From positions 62,001 to 126,000 of the forward strand of contig VJWM01000117.1 in NCBI GenBank assembly GCA_010909165.1: a DNA stretch of 64,000 bases, in the 5' to 3' direction. Of the stretch, positions 11,564 through 21,655 are shown in pieces. Source of the stretch: Anthoceros angustus. Taxonomy: Eukaryota > Streptophyta > Anthocerotopsida > Anthocerotales > Anthocerotaceae. How positions within the stretch are numbered: the stretch's first letter is position 1; each line of letters begins with the position of its first letter. The notes under the pieces were generated by a model. That model worked only from the letters and a program-made list of their open reading frames with translations, was not told the DNA's origin and made no database searches. A program made the translations under genes and the position numbers.

Positions 11564-11869
11564 CCGGATGAGGCTAAACAGGGTATCATGGTCGACCTCC
11601 ATGAATTTTCGGTCCCACTCCTTGATTTGAACGTCGGTAGCCGCCGGCTTGTCCTCATCAGATGACTTCACTGCCTTCACATGATACTTGCAATACTCAA
11701 TGACCTTCTCCAAGATGTTGTTGCTCATCATATGAATAGGAATAGGTTTTTCGACGCCGATTTCTTCAATTGTGTGCTTCAACATCCGGCTCTCATGCGC
11801 GACAGCTTCGTCGACCTCGAACATCTTGTCATCCGAGCCCTTCAACCACACTTTCGCCTCCCGAGACAT
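11564..11869 (-). CDS. Duplicated SKP1-like A exon 1 (partial gene, no own exon 2)
   Basis: This is an identical copy of the 102-codon first exon with its GTGAGT donor, produced by the tandem duplication. No second exon lies within the next kilobase. The nearest acceptor is that of SKP1-like A at 10104, on the far side of the original exon 1. It could act as an alternative first exon spliced over the first copy, or be an inert partial gene. The encoded fragment is the POZ half of SKP1, which in known SKP1 binds cullin. Confidence 0.8.
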
Positions 11870-12737
11870 GGCTGCGAAGCTAGGCCTCCGCCTCCACCAA
11901 ACCCTGGCAACAAGCACTCAAGCCTAAGCCTCCTGTCGCCCGTGCACGGCACACCGTAATTAATTAGAGCGAGGCAGAACGCACCTGCAGCACCAATTCC
12001 CAACACTGGAATCCTAGCAAGTCAAGTGAGAAGGCCATAAACGGAAGAGGCGCACACTCAAAGCCTACCGCACACAGAGCTCCGAATTGTGATTTGGAAG
12101 AACCCGTGGCTGCTTGTGTGCTGAAATGCGATACAACGCGCGCGACATCAGTTTCTTCTTGTGTATTGGAATGTGATACAACGGCACATCAATTTCTTCC
12201 TTGAGATTTGGAAGACGCAGTCACTGCCTGTTTGCTGTAAAACAATACAAAACGACATCAATTTCTTGCGATCGCAATTGAGATTCGAACCGCGGTTATC
12301 CGGTTCCTAGCATCCCAGGCTAGTCAAGCTCCCACGTCCCGGAGGAGGAGATCAGTTTCTTCCTTGTGGTTTGGAAGACTCGGTGGCTCCTTGTGTGTTG
12401 AAATTCGAGACAACACGACATTACTGTCTTCCTTGTGATTTGGAAGACGGAGTGGCTGCTCGTGTTGTTGGAATCCGATACCACACGACATCAGTTGCTC
12501 ATGATTTGGAAGAAGCAGTGGTTGGCTTGCTTGTGTGTTGAAATCGGATTCCAGGAGACATCAGTTTTTTTCTTGTGATTTGGAAGAAGCAGTTGTTGTT
12601 TGCTTGTGTGTTGGAATTCGATAGCGTGATTCACGGTTCTTGCAGCGAGGTGTTTCAGACTTCTGTGTGTCTGCGCTTCACAGCAGTTTTCACGAGCATG
12701 TTTCAATCTGTGTTTGGCAGACAGGGAGCTGTGGTGC

Positions 12738-13180
12738 TACGACAAAGCGTCCCGCGATGCATCCGAAGCGCTGCAATTTCACAGGGCCCTACGTCGTTGT
12801 GGCTGCATTCGCAACCGGATTCCGCTTCGGTGCGTTCAATCCCGAAGGATACCGCAGCACGGACGATTCTTACGACATCTTCGACGCCTTTCTGTTCGGC
12901 TGGGACAGCGTCAAGCGCAGCCATTAAACACGCGCCGTGTTGCGAAAGATGGGAGGACAATGGTGCTGCGGGCGACGACGAGCCGACGGGCTCTTAGAAA
13001 TCGGGCCTCCCAAGGCACCGGTCATGGGGGGTTTTTGCAGGGCCAGACACCAATTCCAGTGGAGGCAAGTTGCGGGAGACGAAATCGCTCCTAGGTCTGT
13101 CGTATGCGCACACAGCCGACGGGAAGGATTCAGTTCGGACATGGCAGCTATTGTAGTAGAAGTTGAGGTGTTGTGCTGAC
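12738..13180 (+). pseudogene. TLD-domain protein remnant
   Basis: Across three frames the plus strand encodes YDKASRDASEALQF, then TGPYVVVAAFATGFRFGAFN, PEGYRSTDDSYDIFDAFLF, PPKAPVMGGF, GPDTNSSGGKLRETKSLLG and LSYAHTADGKDS. These match in order the C-terminal TLD domain of a plant TLD-domain protein family (G-x-F-N-P-E-G-Y-R-S, then F-D-A-F-L-F, then the LGLSYA ending). At least three frameshifts and a missing core segment mean the gene is dead. Its left edge is exactly the breakpoint of the SKP1 tandem duplication. Confidence 0.75.
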
Positions 13181-13639
13181 CGGATACAGAGCTGCGCTGT
13201 GTGTATGGAGGATGGGTATGAGAAGTTTCTAAAACAACAGATCTTCCGCTACGGAAACCAAGATGCCCTCAGGACCGGCGCGGACAGAGAAAGTAAACTA
13301 AGCGTTACATTCAAGCTGAAATCTCCACAACGCCTACACGCCGTTTTACTTTCTGCGAATTCAGAGGCTGTTCGGACTTCAGAACCGACTGAAATAACAG
13401 AAAATTGACTCCCTACCAGCCTCCTCAATAGGCGAGTGACGGGACACAACATCGAAGGAAGCACATGTAGAGGACATCTGAAGCAATGGGGGCATAGTGG
13501 TGATATCCAGGCCATACCCGGATGCACCAACTATTGAAAGCGACAACTAGTGCTAGATCAGTAAAAGCATTGTCTAGCCCCAAGAGACAACTCACAAAAC
13601 ATAAGCAAGGACATGAAACCCTGTACGGGTTTAGGGTTG

Positions 13640-14432
13640 CTACCCCGAATCAGTAGCAGTAAAACTGAGACTCCCCTGAAAGTCCTTCCTAACCTCCTCT
13701 TTCTCCTCCGGAGTGAGGTCGTCCTCGATGTTGAATGCCTTCCGAATCTCCTCAGGACTCTTGCTCTCGGTCATTTCCTTGATCATCTTCGCCAGGGTTT
13801 GGCAGGTCAAATCCAGCAAATTCTTGATGTTCAGGTAATCGGCGGCCTGCTCCACAGCACAAACACAGGTTTACAACCTCCTACAAGAAAAGCTCCTGCG
13901 GGCTCGCTCAAAGAAAGGCCTGATGAACCCTTTTTCACATGACCCAAACCAAAGCAAACAACTAATGTCCGAAACAACACAGACCAGCCAAACCATGGAA
14001 CAACAATCATGCGCACCCAATGAGACACTACAACCACAGAAGCTACGAAGGAGGAGTGTGGTGCACAATGGCCTCATTCCAACCCCCTCGCATCAACTTT
14101 AACGGAGCGAGCGCAAGTTTACTTACCCGCATGAGGTCATACAGGGTTGTCTGGTCGACCTTCATGAATTCTTGGTCCCAGTGCTTGATTCCATGGTCAG
14201 CAGCTGCCAGAGACTCCTCAGACATCTTCACTGCCCCCACATGATAACTGCAATACTCAATGACCTTCACCAAGATCTTCCTGCTCACTTTTGTGAGCGG
14301 GATAGGATTTTCAACGCCCATGTCTTCAATCAGATCCTTCAACACCTGGCTCTCCTCCGCGACAGCTTTGTCGACCACAAATATCTCGTCATGATCCCAG
14401 CTCTTCAACTTCACCCTCCTCTCCCAATACAT
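13640..14432 (-). CDS. SKP1-like protein B, two exons
   Basis: Exon 1 is 14432-14127 (102 codons, GTAAGT donor) and exon 2 is 13849-13640, giving 171 residues. The intron sits at the same codon as in SKP1-like A, so the two are paralogues. The N-terminal POZ half reads [19 protein letters not shown] and IEYCSYHV. The C-terminal half reads [20 protein letters not shown] and [19 protein letters not shown]. There is a small insertion MTESK before SPEEIRK, and the tail [16 protein letters not shown] replaces the conserved WAFE ending. It probably acts as an SCF adaptor with a changed F-box interface. The downstream flank is shared with SKP1-like A. Confidence 0.85.
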
Positions 14433-15059
14433 GGCTGCGACAGCTAGACCTGCAACAAGCCACAAACCTAAGCCTCCTCTCGCCCGTACACAGCACACCG
14501 GAATTGGAGTGATGGCAGAGGGCAACTCCAACACCAGTCCCCTACACTAGAACCCTCAAGCCAAGCCAGATGACCAGAAACGGAAGAGGCACACTCAAAA
14601 CCTACCACAAACAGATCCCCGAAAGACACAAAAATCCACTACGATGTAGCTATATATATGGTCCGCACCCCCGTACGAGCTTTCGGTTTCCAAACGATAA
14701 ACGATATTGTTCTACGTCATTTTTTCACCTAATAGGTACTGAAAACATGTGTTCAAAGTACTCGGCGTGTACAAATCCTGATTGGTGTCCACTATACATA
14801 TAGCCTTTGGGTTAAATTTAACCGAGAAATTAGTATTAAACCAAAACCAAGATCACGATAACAGTTTATCGCAATACGAGCTTTATAGCTTCACACCCGT
14901 GAGAAATCGCCAGACAGTGGGACCGCCAAAGGGTTCGGAAGGCTTACCAGCATCATGAACTGAAGAACATTGTTGCGCTGGTCCCTTTGCCGCTGAATCA
15001 CCTGACCCAGCTCCGTGTCTTGCACTAGGGTCCCATTGCAGCAAAATTCCTGCCCCACA
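14433..15059. other. SKP1-like B upstream region; nothing else recognised
   Basis: The stretch holds the likely promoter of SKP1-like B, with a TATA-like tatatatatgg near 14650 on the plus strand. No open frame or repeat of note was seen. Confidence 0.4.
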
Positions 15060-15850
15060 GATTCACATCAGACGACTTTCTCGCACAGATCTCGTGGTGA
15101 GAAAGAGGAATGCGATGGGCCTAAGAGCCCCGACCACCTTCTTGGAATCCTTAAGAATTTGTTGTAATTGAACTCTTTCCTCAAACCCCGCACAGTAGTC
15201 AGGCTCTTTCGAACATTCCGCTGCTGCACGCGGACATGCACATAGTCCATAGAACCCCACCACCTTCGACATTCGCGTCAGCGAACGGATCTGCACGAGA
15301 CGAAACAAAGTCACCCATCCGAACAACGGAACATGCAAACACCGTAGAACCTCCATAAGACTCGGACATACCGTAAGCCCCCGCGATCTGAGTGGCAGGC
15401 GTCCTTTGACATCTGTCAGACAACTTGCGAGCATTCACCACACCCCCACATTTAGCGTACATGTAAACCAGGCTGGTCCCAATGATCCCGTTCAACTGAA
15501 CCCCCTTTCTTGGGCCTGCGCATGTATTTCCTTTGCCTTGCAAGATAGCCCCCACGCTGCCACAGGCTTCCAAAACGCTGACAAACGTGCTGTCACTGGC
15601 ACTCCAGCACCATCCTGCTGCATGCCTGTGTAGAGGCTAAGGGCATCCTGGCCCAGCGCTTCCTGGACGTATCCTGCAATCGTAGCATTCCCCAACCAGT
15701 AAACTACCCGGGACGCAAACTACACGGGCAGCTGGTGGCAGGTGGGCTTCCACTCCGCCAGGCCCAACGCAGTCACCTTGTTCAGCTACTACAGCGGGAT
15801 CTGGAGACGTGTGAGTTCGACGACTTGAAGTGATCTCCATGTCCTTCATT
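15060..15850 (-). pseudogene. Broken PPR gene fragment downstream of the PPR gene
   Basis: Two minus-strand frames show PPR remains: GNATIAGYVQEALGQDALSL followed by YTGMQQDGAGVPV (15695-15492), and IIGTSLVYMYAKCGGVVNAR followed by KL (15573-15199). They resemble the P, L and S motifs of the intact neighbour (IAGYSQQGMGQEAL, VNMYAKCGSLEDA). Frameshifts and stops are frequent. It is a decayed tandem relative of the gene at 15.87-19.23 kb. Confidence 0.65.
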
Positions 15851-15870
15851 TGATGAGAAGGGTTCCCGTT

Positions 15871-18800
15871 TCAGACTTGCTTAATGATATCCCCGACCAG
15901 AAAACTGTGCACCAGGCCGTCCAAGTCTGTCCACCAGCTTTGTCCCGGCTGCTTCCATGCCTTAATGCTCACTCTCATTCTCTGCATGGCCTGTGCTTGC
16001 TCCCACATTCGGGCTCTGGTGTATATGTTGGACATCAACACGTAGGCTGCTGCATCTTTCTTGTCTAGCTTCACTGCTTGGTCGAAAGCATGGCGTCCAA
16101 CCTCCACGTTGCTCCACTTTTGACAAGCCCCCAACAGAGTGTGCCAAACTGTGGTGTCAGGTGGTACGTGCATGCTCCTGACCAGGCCTTGTGCCTCGTC
16201 CAGTCGGCCTGCACGGCCCAGGAGACCCACCATGCATGCGTAGTGCTCCACTGTGGGGGCGATGCCACTGTGGCTGCTCATGCTTTCGAAGTATTCCCAC
16301 CCCTTGCTCACTAGGCCTGTATGACCGCAGACTGTTAATACACCAAGGAACGTGATGCTGTCTGGTTGTATGCCGTCCCCTCTCATTCTGCGAAGCAAGT
16401 CCAAGACCTCTTCACTGTCTCCTTGGTGGCTGTATCCTGCAATCAGTCCGTTCCAGGCGACGATGTTTCTTTCAGACAATGAATCAAACACCTGCCGTGC
16501 TTCAGCCATGCTTCCGGACTTTGCATACATGTTAATCAAACTGCCAGCAATAAATACATCAGCTCCAAATCCTTGCTGTTTGATCTGCGCATGTAGCTGC
16601 CTTCCCAAATGCAAAGCTGCCACATTTGCACATGCCTGCAGGAGGCAAACAAATGTCACAGAATCGGGCACAGCTACCCCGTCCTCTTGCATAGCACTGT
16701 AAAGGCGAAGGGCTTTGAGGCCCATTCCCTGCTGTGAATATCCTGCAATCAGAGCTGTCCATGTCACTACATCTTTTCGACCTAGACCGCCAAACACCCG
16801 CTGCGCATCATCTAGACTGCCACACTTTGAGTACATGTTCACCAAACTGTTGGCTACACTCACATCAGCTTCATGCCCTTGTTCTCGGATTTGGGTGTGG
16901 AGCTGCTTCCCCATCTCCAAAGCCAGGGCACCCACACACGCACATGCCTGCAGGAGGCACGTCAGTGTCACAGAATTTGGCACAGCTATGCCCTCTTCTT
17001 GCATGGCACTGTACAGTTGAAGGGCTTCCTTGCCCATGCCCTGCTGTGCGTATCCTGAAATGAGAGCAGTCCATGTCACCACATCTTTGTGACCAAGTCC
17101 ATCAAACACTCCCTGGGCATCCTCCAGGCTGCCGCACTTTGCATACATGTTCACCAAACTGTTGGCTACAAATACATCAGCTTGGTATCCTTGTTCTCTA
17201 ATTTGCACATGAAGCTGCTTCCCCATCTCCAAAGCTGGGGATCCCACACTTGCACATGCCTGCAGGAGGCACACGAATGTTACAGCATCAGGTGCAACGA
17301 TGCCTTCCTCTTGCATTGCACCGTAAAGACAAAGGGCTTCCTGGCCCATGCCCTGCTGGGAATATCCTGCTAGTAGAGTGGTCCAAATCATCACATCTTT
17401 TCTACCGAATTCGTCAAACACCCTCTTGGCATCTTTCAAGCTGCCACACTTTGCATACATGTTGACTAAACTATTGGCCACGAATGGATCCCCTTGAAGC
17501 CCTCGTTCCCTTATCTCCACATGAAGCTTCTCTCCACTGCCCCTTGCTGGTGGGCCCAAACTTGCACACGCCTGTAGGAGGGACACAAATGTCACAGAAT
17601 TGGGTGTCACAATGCCTTCTTCCTGCATCACCCTGTAAAGATCAAGGGCTTCCTCTCCCATACATTGCTGTGAATATGCAGCTATCATGGCACTCCACGT
17701 CACAACGTTCTTTTGCACAAGTCCGTCAAATACACCCCGAGCATCTTCTAGGTTGCCACACCTTGCATACATGCTTACCAAACTATTGGCTACAGACACG
17801 TCAGCCAGATGTCCTCCTTCTCTGATTTGAGCATGAAGATGTCTCCCCTTCTCTAATCCTGGTGTGCCCACACTTGCACATGCCTGCAGGAGGCATACAA
17901 ATGTCACTGAATTCGGTACGGCAATGCCTTCTTCCTGCATAGCACTGTAGAGCTGAAGGGCTTCCTGGCCCCTGCCCTGTTGAGAATACCCTGCAATTAG
18001 AGAAGTCCATGTCACCACATCTTTCTGACCTAATCTGCAAAACAATCTGTGGGCATCCTCTAGACTGCCACACTTCGCATACATGTTCACCAAGCTATTG
18101 GCTACAGACACATCAGCCAGATGTCCTTGTGCTCTGATTTGCTCATGGAGCTGCTTCCCCTTCTCCAGAGCAGGGTAGCCCACACTTGCACACGCCTGCA
18201 GGAGGCATACATAAGTCACAGAACTGGGTACAGCCATTCCTCCTTCCAGCATAACACTGTAGAGAAGAAGTGCTTCCTGCCCCATACCCTGCTGGGAGTA
18301 CCCGGATATCATGGTAGTCCACGTCACCAAGTCCTTCTCAACGAGTCCGTCAAACACCTTTCGAGCATCTCCCAAGCTGCCACACTTCCCATACACATCC
18401 ACCAGGCAATTACAAACAAACAAATCCCGCTCAAACCCGCTGGCCAACACATCAGCATGCAGCTCCTGAGCAGCCTTCAAATCTTCTCCCTTTGCACAAG
18501 CCTGGAGAGCTGCCACGAAAACATGGCTGTCGGGCTCCGCACCCGATCTGCGCATCCGACGATACAGCTCTACGGCGTGCCTGTGGAGTCCCCGTTTCAC
18601 ATGCGCTGAAATTATGGAAGACCACATAAAGGCATCTGGACTGACAACAACGGTGAACACATCCATCGCGTCTTGCAACCTGCCGTGAGAAGCATACAAT
18701 CGCAGAAGATGGTTGCCCAGGAACGTGTCCGACTGGTACCCCTTCTGAACCGTGAAAGCATGCACACGGCGCCCTAGAAGAAGATCCTTCTGGACAACAC

Positions 18801-19227
18801 ATCCCCTGAGCACAGTATACAGGAGAGATTTGGAAATGTGCCACCCTATTTGCACCAGAACTCCCAAAGCCTCGACAGCCTCCTTGAGCCGGCCCTCCTC
18901 ACACAGCTTGCTCACTGTTTCAGGCATCACGCCCATTCCGTATCCTCCAGACCTGGGAGGGTCAAGCTCGTATGCCACAGTGCGACGCAGGGAGCAGGAG
19001 CGAGCGGGAGCCGCAGCTCCAAGGCCAACAGTGGGACGCGCCAGGTACCATCGCAGGCCTTTCCCTCTAACTCCTCCCTGTCCGTGCCAGCACAGGCGCG
19101 TGCGGGACAGCCAGTGCCTGCCCTCCACCGGAAGACGCCGGACGCCCCGTCCCGCCCCGGAGCACATCTTCAACAGCTGAGCCTGTGACACTTGCAGCCC
19201 GTCTTTCCACCATGGATCCTCAAACAC
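15871..19227 (-). CDS. PLS-class pentatricopeptide repeat protein with E domains, 1118 aa
   Basis: One uninterrupted exon. Residues 1-105 are rich in R, S and G with few acidic residues, fitting an organelle transit peptide. About eight P-L-S triplets of 103-104 residues follow, with signatures KDVVTWTALIAGYSQQGMGQ, YSAMQEEGIAVP, TFVCLLQACASVG and VANSLVNMYAKCGSLEDA. The middle six triplets are strikingly alike. The end (TTVWHTLLGACQKW, then SNIYTRARMWEQA, then PGQSWWTDLDGLVHSFLVGD) is an E1/E2 domain; there is no DYW deaminase. Such proteins bind organelle RNA and usually specify C-to-U editing sites, with a deaminase supplied in trans. The target cannot be read here. A later in-frame Met is possible as start. 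Confidence 0.93.
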   Translation of the reverse strand: MFEDPWWKDGLQVSQAQLLKMCSGAGRGVRRLPVEGRHWLSRTRLCWHGQGGVRGKGLRWYLARPTVGLGAAAPARSCSLRRTVAYELDPPRSGGYGMGVMPETVSKLCEEGRLKEAVEALGVLVQIGWHISKSLLYTVLRGCVVQKDLLLGRRVHAFTVQKGYQSDTFLGNHLLRLYASHGRLQDAMDVFTVVVSPDAFMWSSIISAHVKRGLHRHAVELYRRMRRSGAEPDSHVFVAALQACAKGEDLKAAQELHADVLASGFERDLFVCNCLVDVYGKCGSLGDARKVFDGLVEKDLVTWTTMISGYSQQGMGQEALLLYSVMLEGGMAVPSSVTYVCLLQACASVGYPALEKGKQLHEQIRAQGHLADVSVANSLVNMYAKCGSLEDAHRLFCRLGQKDVVTWTSLIAGYSQQGRGQEALQLYSAMQEEGIAVPNSVTFVCLLQACASVGTPGLEKGRHLHAQIREGGHLADVSVANSLVSMYARCGNLEDARGVFDGLVQKNVVTWSAMIAAYSQQCMGEEALDLYRVMQEEGIVTPNSVTFVSLLQACASLGPPARGSGEKLHVEIRERGLQGDPFVANSLVNMYAKCGSLKDAKRVFDEFGRKDVMIWTTLLAGYSQQGMGQEALCLYGAMQEEGIVAPDAVTFVCLLQACASVGSPALEMGKQLHVQIREQGYQADVFVANSLVNMYAKCGSLEDAQGVFDGLGHKDVVTWTALISGYAQQGMGKEALQLYSAMQEEGIAVPNSVTLTCLLQACACVGALALEMGKQLHTQIREQGHEADVSVANSLVNMYSKCGSLDDAQRVFGGLGRKDVVTWTALIAGYSQQGMGLKALRLYSAMQEDGVAVPDSVTFVCLLQACANVAALHLGRQLHAQIKQQGFGADVFIAGSLINMYAKSGSMAEARQVFDSLSERNIVAWNGLIAGYSHQGDSEEVLDLLRRMRGDGIQPDSITFLGVLTVCGHTGLVSKGWEYFESMSSHSGIAPTVEHYACMVGLLGRAGRLDEAQGLVRSMHVPPDTTVWHTLLGACQKWSNVEVGRHAFDQAVKLDKKDAAAYVLMSNIYTRARMWEQAQAMQRMRVSIKAWKQPGQSWWTDLDGLVHSFLVGDIIKQV
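16440..18400. repeat. About 310-bp near-identical coding repeats inside the PPR gene
   Basis: Phrases such as catacatgttcaccaaact recur every 309-312 bases (for example near 16842, 17153, 17459, 17770 and 18080), in frame with the P-L-S triplet. The similarity at DNA level is higher than PPR function demands, pointing to recent internal expansion or gene conversion. Confidence 0.85.
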
Positions 19228-19267
19228 GAGTAGAGGCTACCTTTCCGTGCGGCTCCCTGCTCTTCTC

Positions 19268-19453
19268 TTAGGCACCAGAGCTTGTACAGGCCTTCAGAAA
19301 GCACGCAGAAGTGACATGGTCAGCCACAATCAGGCCCTCCTGCTCCATTCTGCCCATACAGAACAAGTGGCCAAGCCCCTGCTGTGCATACCCAGCAATC
19401 AGGGCATTCCATGTCACACATTTCCTTGTCCCCGGGCATTCCTTCGTTACCAA
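19268..19453 (-). pseudogene. PPR fragment upstream of the PPR gene
   Basis: The frame reads KCVTWNALIAGYAQQGLGHL and then ADHVTSACFLKACTSSGA, which is one S/P junction plus the LLQAC-type motif of the neighbouring family. It is on the same strand, only 40 bases from the PPR start. It is a remnant of a tandem array or of a longer ancestral gene. Confidence 0.65.
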
Positions 19454-19760
19454 TGTGACTACATCTAGTCACCTTCGGTTGCCCACCATACAACATTAGC
19501 ATTCTTCTTCTTCAATACAACATTCCCCACCTCAGGTTCAACGTGAATTCCAGCTACCTACAGTCCCAACATGTCGCTAAAGGATATTTTGCCTTACAAA
19601 GTAAATGCGGACCCACCACTTTGAAGTGGGGTGGAGTGGTGGACCTCTCGGCCAAACCGGGTTCCCTCCGGTTCCCGGAACCCATGCTTGTCAGCAAGTG
19701 AATGTCATAGTTCCATGTCCATGCCCATGCCCATGCTTGTCAGCAAGTCGATGTCATAGT

Positions 19761-19856
19761 TCCATGTCCATGTCCATGTCCATGTCCATGTCCATGTCCA
19801 TGTCCATGTCCATGTCCATGTCCATGTCCATGTCCATGTCCATGTCCATGTCCATG
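19761..19856. repeat. Hexanucleotide microsatellite (tccatg)16
   Basis: Sixteen perfect or nearly perfect copies of tccatg. The segment just before it (cttgtcagcaagt, then gatgtcatagttccatg) is itself present twice, at about 19686 and 19732. The long open frames reading Ser-Met or Trp-Thr here are artefacts of the repeat. Confidence 0.97.
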
Positions 19857-20291
19857 CCCCTGCCCGTGCCCATGTGCCCATCCTTTGTGGCGCAGCATGG
19901 CGGCTACAAAATTGGGCTACAAAATTGGGGGGAGATGGAAAAATATGCAAACATGGTGGCAACCTGCAGGTTATGGGGAGAACGGGGATATGGAAAAAAT
20001 ATATTAAGTAATAAATGAGAATAAATACGAGAAATAACACCCCCTTAACGGGGTGGGGAAAACCACGCAGTTAGAAGCAAAAACCAGGGTAATAAATCAA
20101 CACCAAACACAGCACTAGGCCCCCAAGTAGCCCTTGCCGCTGCTCTTTATTCTCAAATCACGAGTCAACAAGAACATACAGAGCTGGAGGGCTAGAGAGA
20201 ACTCCCCATCTTTCCCTGAGCTAGGAGCTTAGCTCTCTCTTCACTTGAACTCCTCCACAAAGCTCCTTCACAAGCCTCTCTTGATTGCCCC

Positions 20292-20378
20292 CAAGCAACA
20301 AGTGCTCTCAAGGCATAGCCCAAGCATCAAGTGCTCTCAAGGAACAGCCCAAGCATCGAGTGCTCTCAAGGCACAACT
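20292..20378. repeat. 29-bp direct triplication
   Basis: Three consecutive units begin at 20292, 20321 and 20350, each carrying agtgctctcaagg. They differ at a few bases only. Confidence 0.9.
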
Positions 20379-20618
20379 GTTGTACCGTCCTTAGCCCAAG
20401 GGCGAGGTCTCCTTTTATACTCAAGCCCTAGCTACAATCTTAGTAACTAATTACTTCAGCTTTAAGCTATTATTTAGTACCACACTTCCTAGGGCTGCAT
20501 GCTTAACATGCTCTTAGTAAGTTGCTCTTCTAAACATGCCTCTGCATGGAGCTTTCTTGCAAAGCACTCAAGCCATCTTTGTTACTTAAGAAGTATATTT
20601 TATTCAATTCTCAATTAT

Positions 20619-20886
20619 TGTGGTGTAGTTGGTCACTACATACTAGAGGCGGTTCAAGTATGTGCTCAACATGTGTAATCCCATTCATTTTATGTGCTCT
20701 TTTTTTTTTCTAATGAAGGGTCGATTATATTGTCATCAATAATTAAATTCCATAAGTGTAAGTTGGTCATCACATACTATAGGTTCTCGATTCGAACATG
20801 TGCTCAAGATGTGTAATCCCACTCATTTTATGTGCTCCTTTTTTTTCTAATTGAGGGTGGATCATATTGTCATCAACAATTAAATT
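20619..20886. repeat. Tandem duplication of about 125-140 bp
   Basis: Both halves share gtgctcaa(c/g)atgtgtaatc, cattttatgtgctc, a T-run and atattgtcatcaa. The second copy carries ggttctcgattcgaac, a B-box-like motif, so a tRNA-derived origin is possible. Confidence 0.75.
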
Positions 20887-21020
20887 AATCAGCTTTGGGT
20901 GTACACTAAATTCTTCAAAACTCTATTGTAACAAGATTTCATCCACAAAATGTACATATGGCTTAAAGATGTCAACCATAGCATAAATTACGAAGGATAA
21001 GCAAAACTCTCACAAAACCT

Positions 21021-21175
21021 TGAGTCCCAAACTGAGGGCGTGGAATGGAATCAATCAATCAAGGACGAAGTAGAAGACAAACTCGAAGTAGGTAGTGGCA
21101 AAACACTGCCTACTTTTGTTGACGTTAACTTCCATGATTGATTGATTCCATTCCAGGCCCTCAGTTTGGGACTCA
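21021..21175. repeat. Near-perfect inverted repeat (foldback), arms 41 bp
   Basis: The left arm 21021-21062 and right arm 21135-21175 pair with a single mismatch. Inside the 72-base spacer a second stem pairs 21087-21098 with 21104-21115 (one G-U type difference) around the loop gcaaaa. The RNA would be a long two-step hairpin. It lies about 480 bases upstream of the RSZ start codon. It may be a foldback MITE or a small-RNA precursor; the sequence alone does not decide. Confidence 0.9.
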
Positions 21176-21655
21176 GTTTGGCTTAGTGGACACTAACTTT
21201 TCTTAACGGAAAAGATTTTTTTAGATGGAATGCGCCCTTACTTGTAATATCATACATCCTAACCAATCAAATGTATTTGTAGTTAGGTGTCCGAAAAAGA
21301 GTATGTAGCGAGGTAGGTATTTTCAAATGTGTAAACTCAAAATGCGGTTAATGCGTTACGAGCTTCCCAGTGTAGCATGAATTGACAAATCGAGCAAATC
21401 GAGGAGCAGGGAAGAAGAATAGGTCAGTAAAGTCGCTAACTAAATAATATGGTGAGAGCTAGCGTTGGGAAACCCTTGCCTCCTTACTTTGAGAGCTCGC
21501 GTCTTCCTGTACTTTGTTGCTGCGGAGGCGCTGGACGTAGGTGTTTCCCAGGCTCTTTGTGCTCCGGGTGGTGTTGCCTAAGTCCGTCTGCTGGTGCTGG
21601 GCCCTGAGAGCGAGCCAAGGGGAGTGCAGCCGGGTGGTCAGAGAGGGTTTTCACC

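Larger units (their letters stand above)
10296..12737. repeat. 1217-bp tandem duplication covering SKP1-like A exon 1 and promoter
   Basis: Unit 1 is 10296-11512 and unit 2 is 11513-12729. They are almost identical; I saw one 1-base deletion (near 11972) and one 1-base insertion near the end. The octamer tgtggtgc stands at the start of unit 1, at the junction and at the end (10296, 11513, 12730), which is short homology at the breakpoints. After the last copy the sequence switches to a TLD-domain gene remnant. Confidence 0.95.
19454..21020. other. Gene-free repeat region between PPR and RSZ genes
   Basis: It contains a hexamer microsatellite, a 29-bp triplication and a 125-140-bp duplication, listed separately. 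The minus strand has gagtataaaaggag near 20413, a good TATA box in sequence that looks like an LTR, but no partner LTR or primer site was seen. The rest is AT-rich without open frames. Confidence 0.5.

Noticed and set aside
16440-18400. Regular about 310-bp repeats that might suggest a satellite or CRISPR-like array
   Set aside because: They are in frame with the P-L-S triplets of an intact PPR gene; there are no short repeats with unique spacers.
19605-20040. Open frames reading Ser-Met or Trp-Thr repeats
   Set aside because: They are produced by the tccatg microsatellite and have no flanking coding signal.
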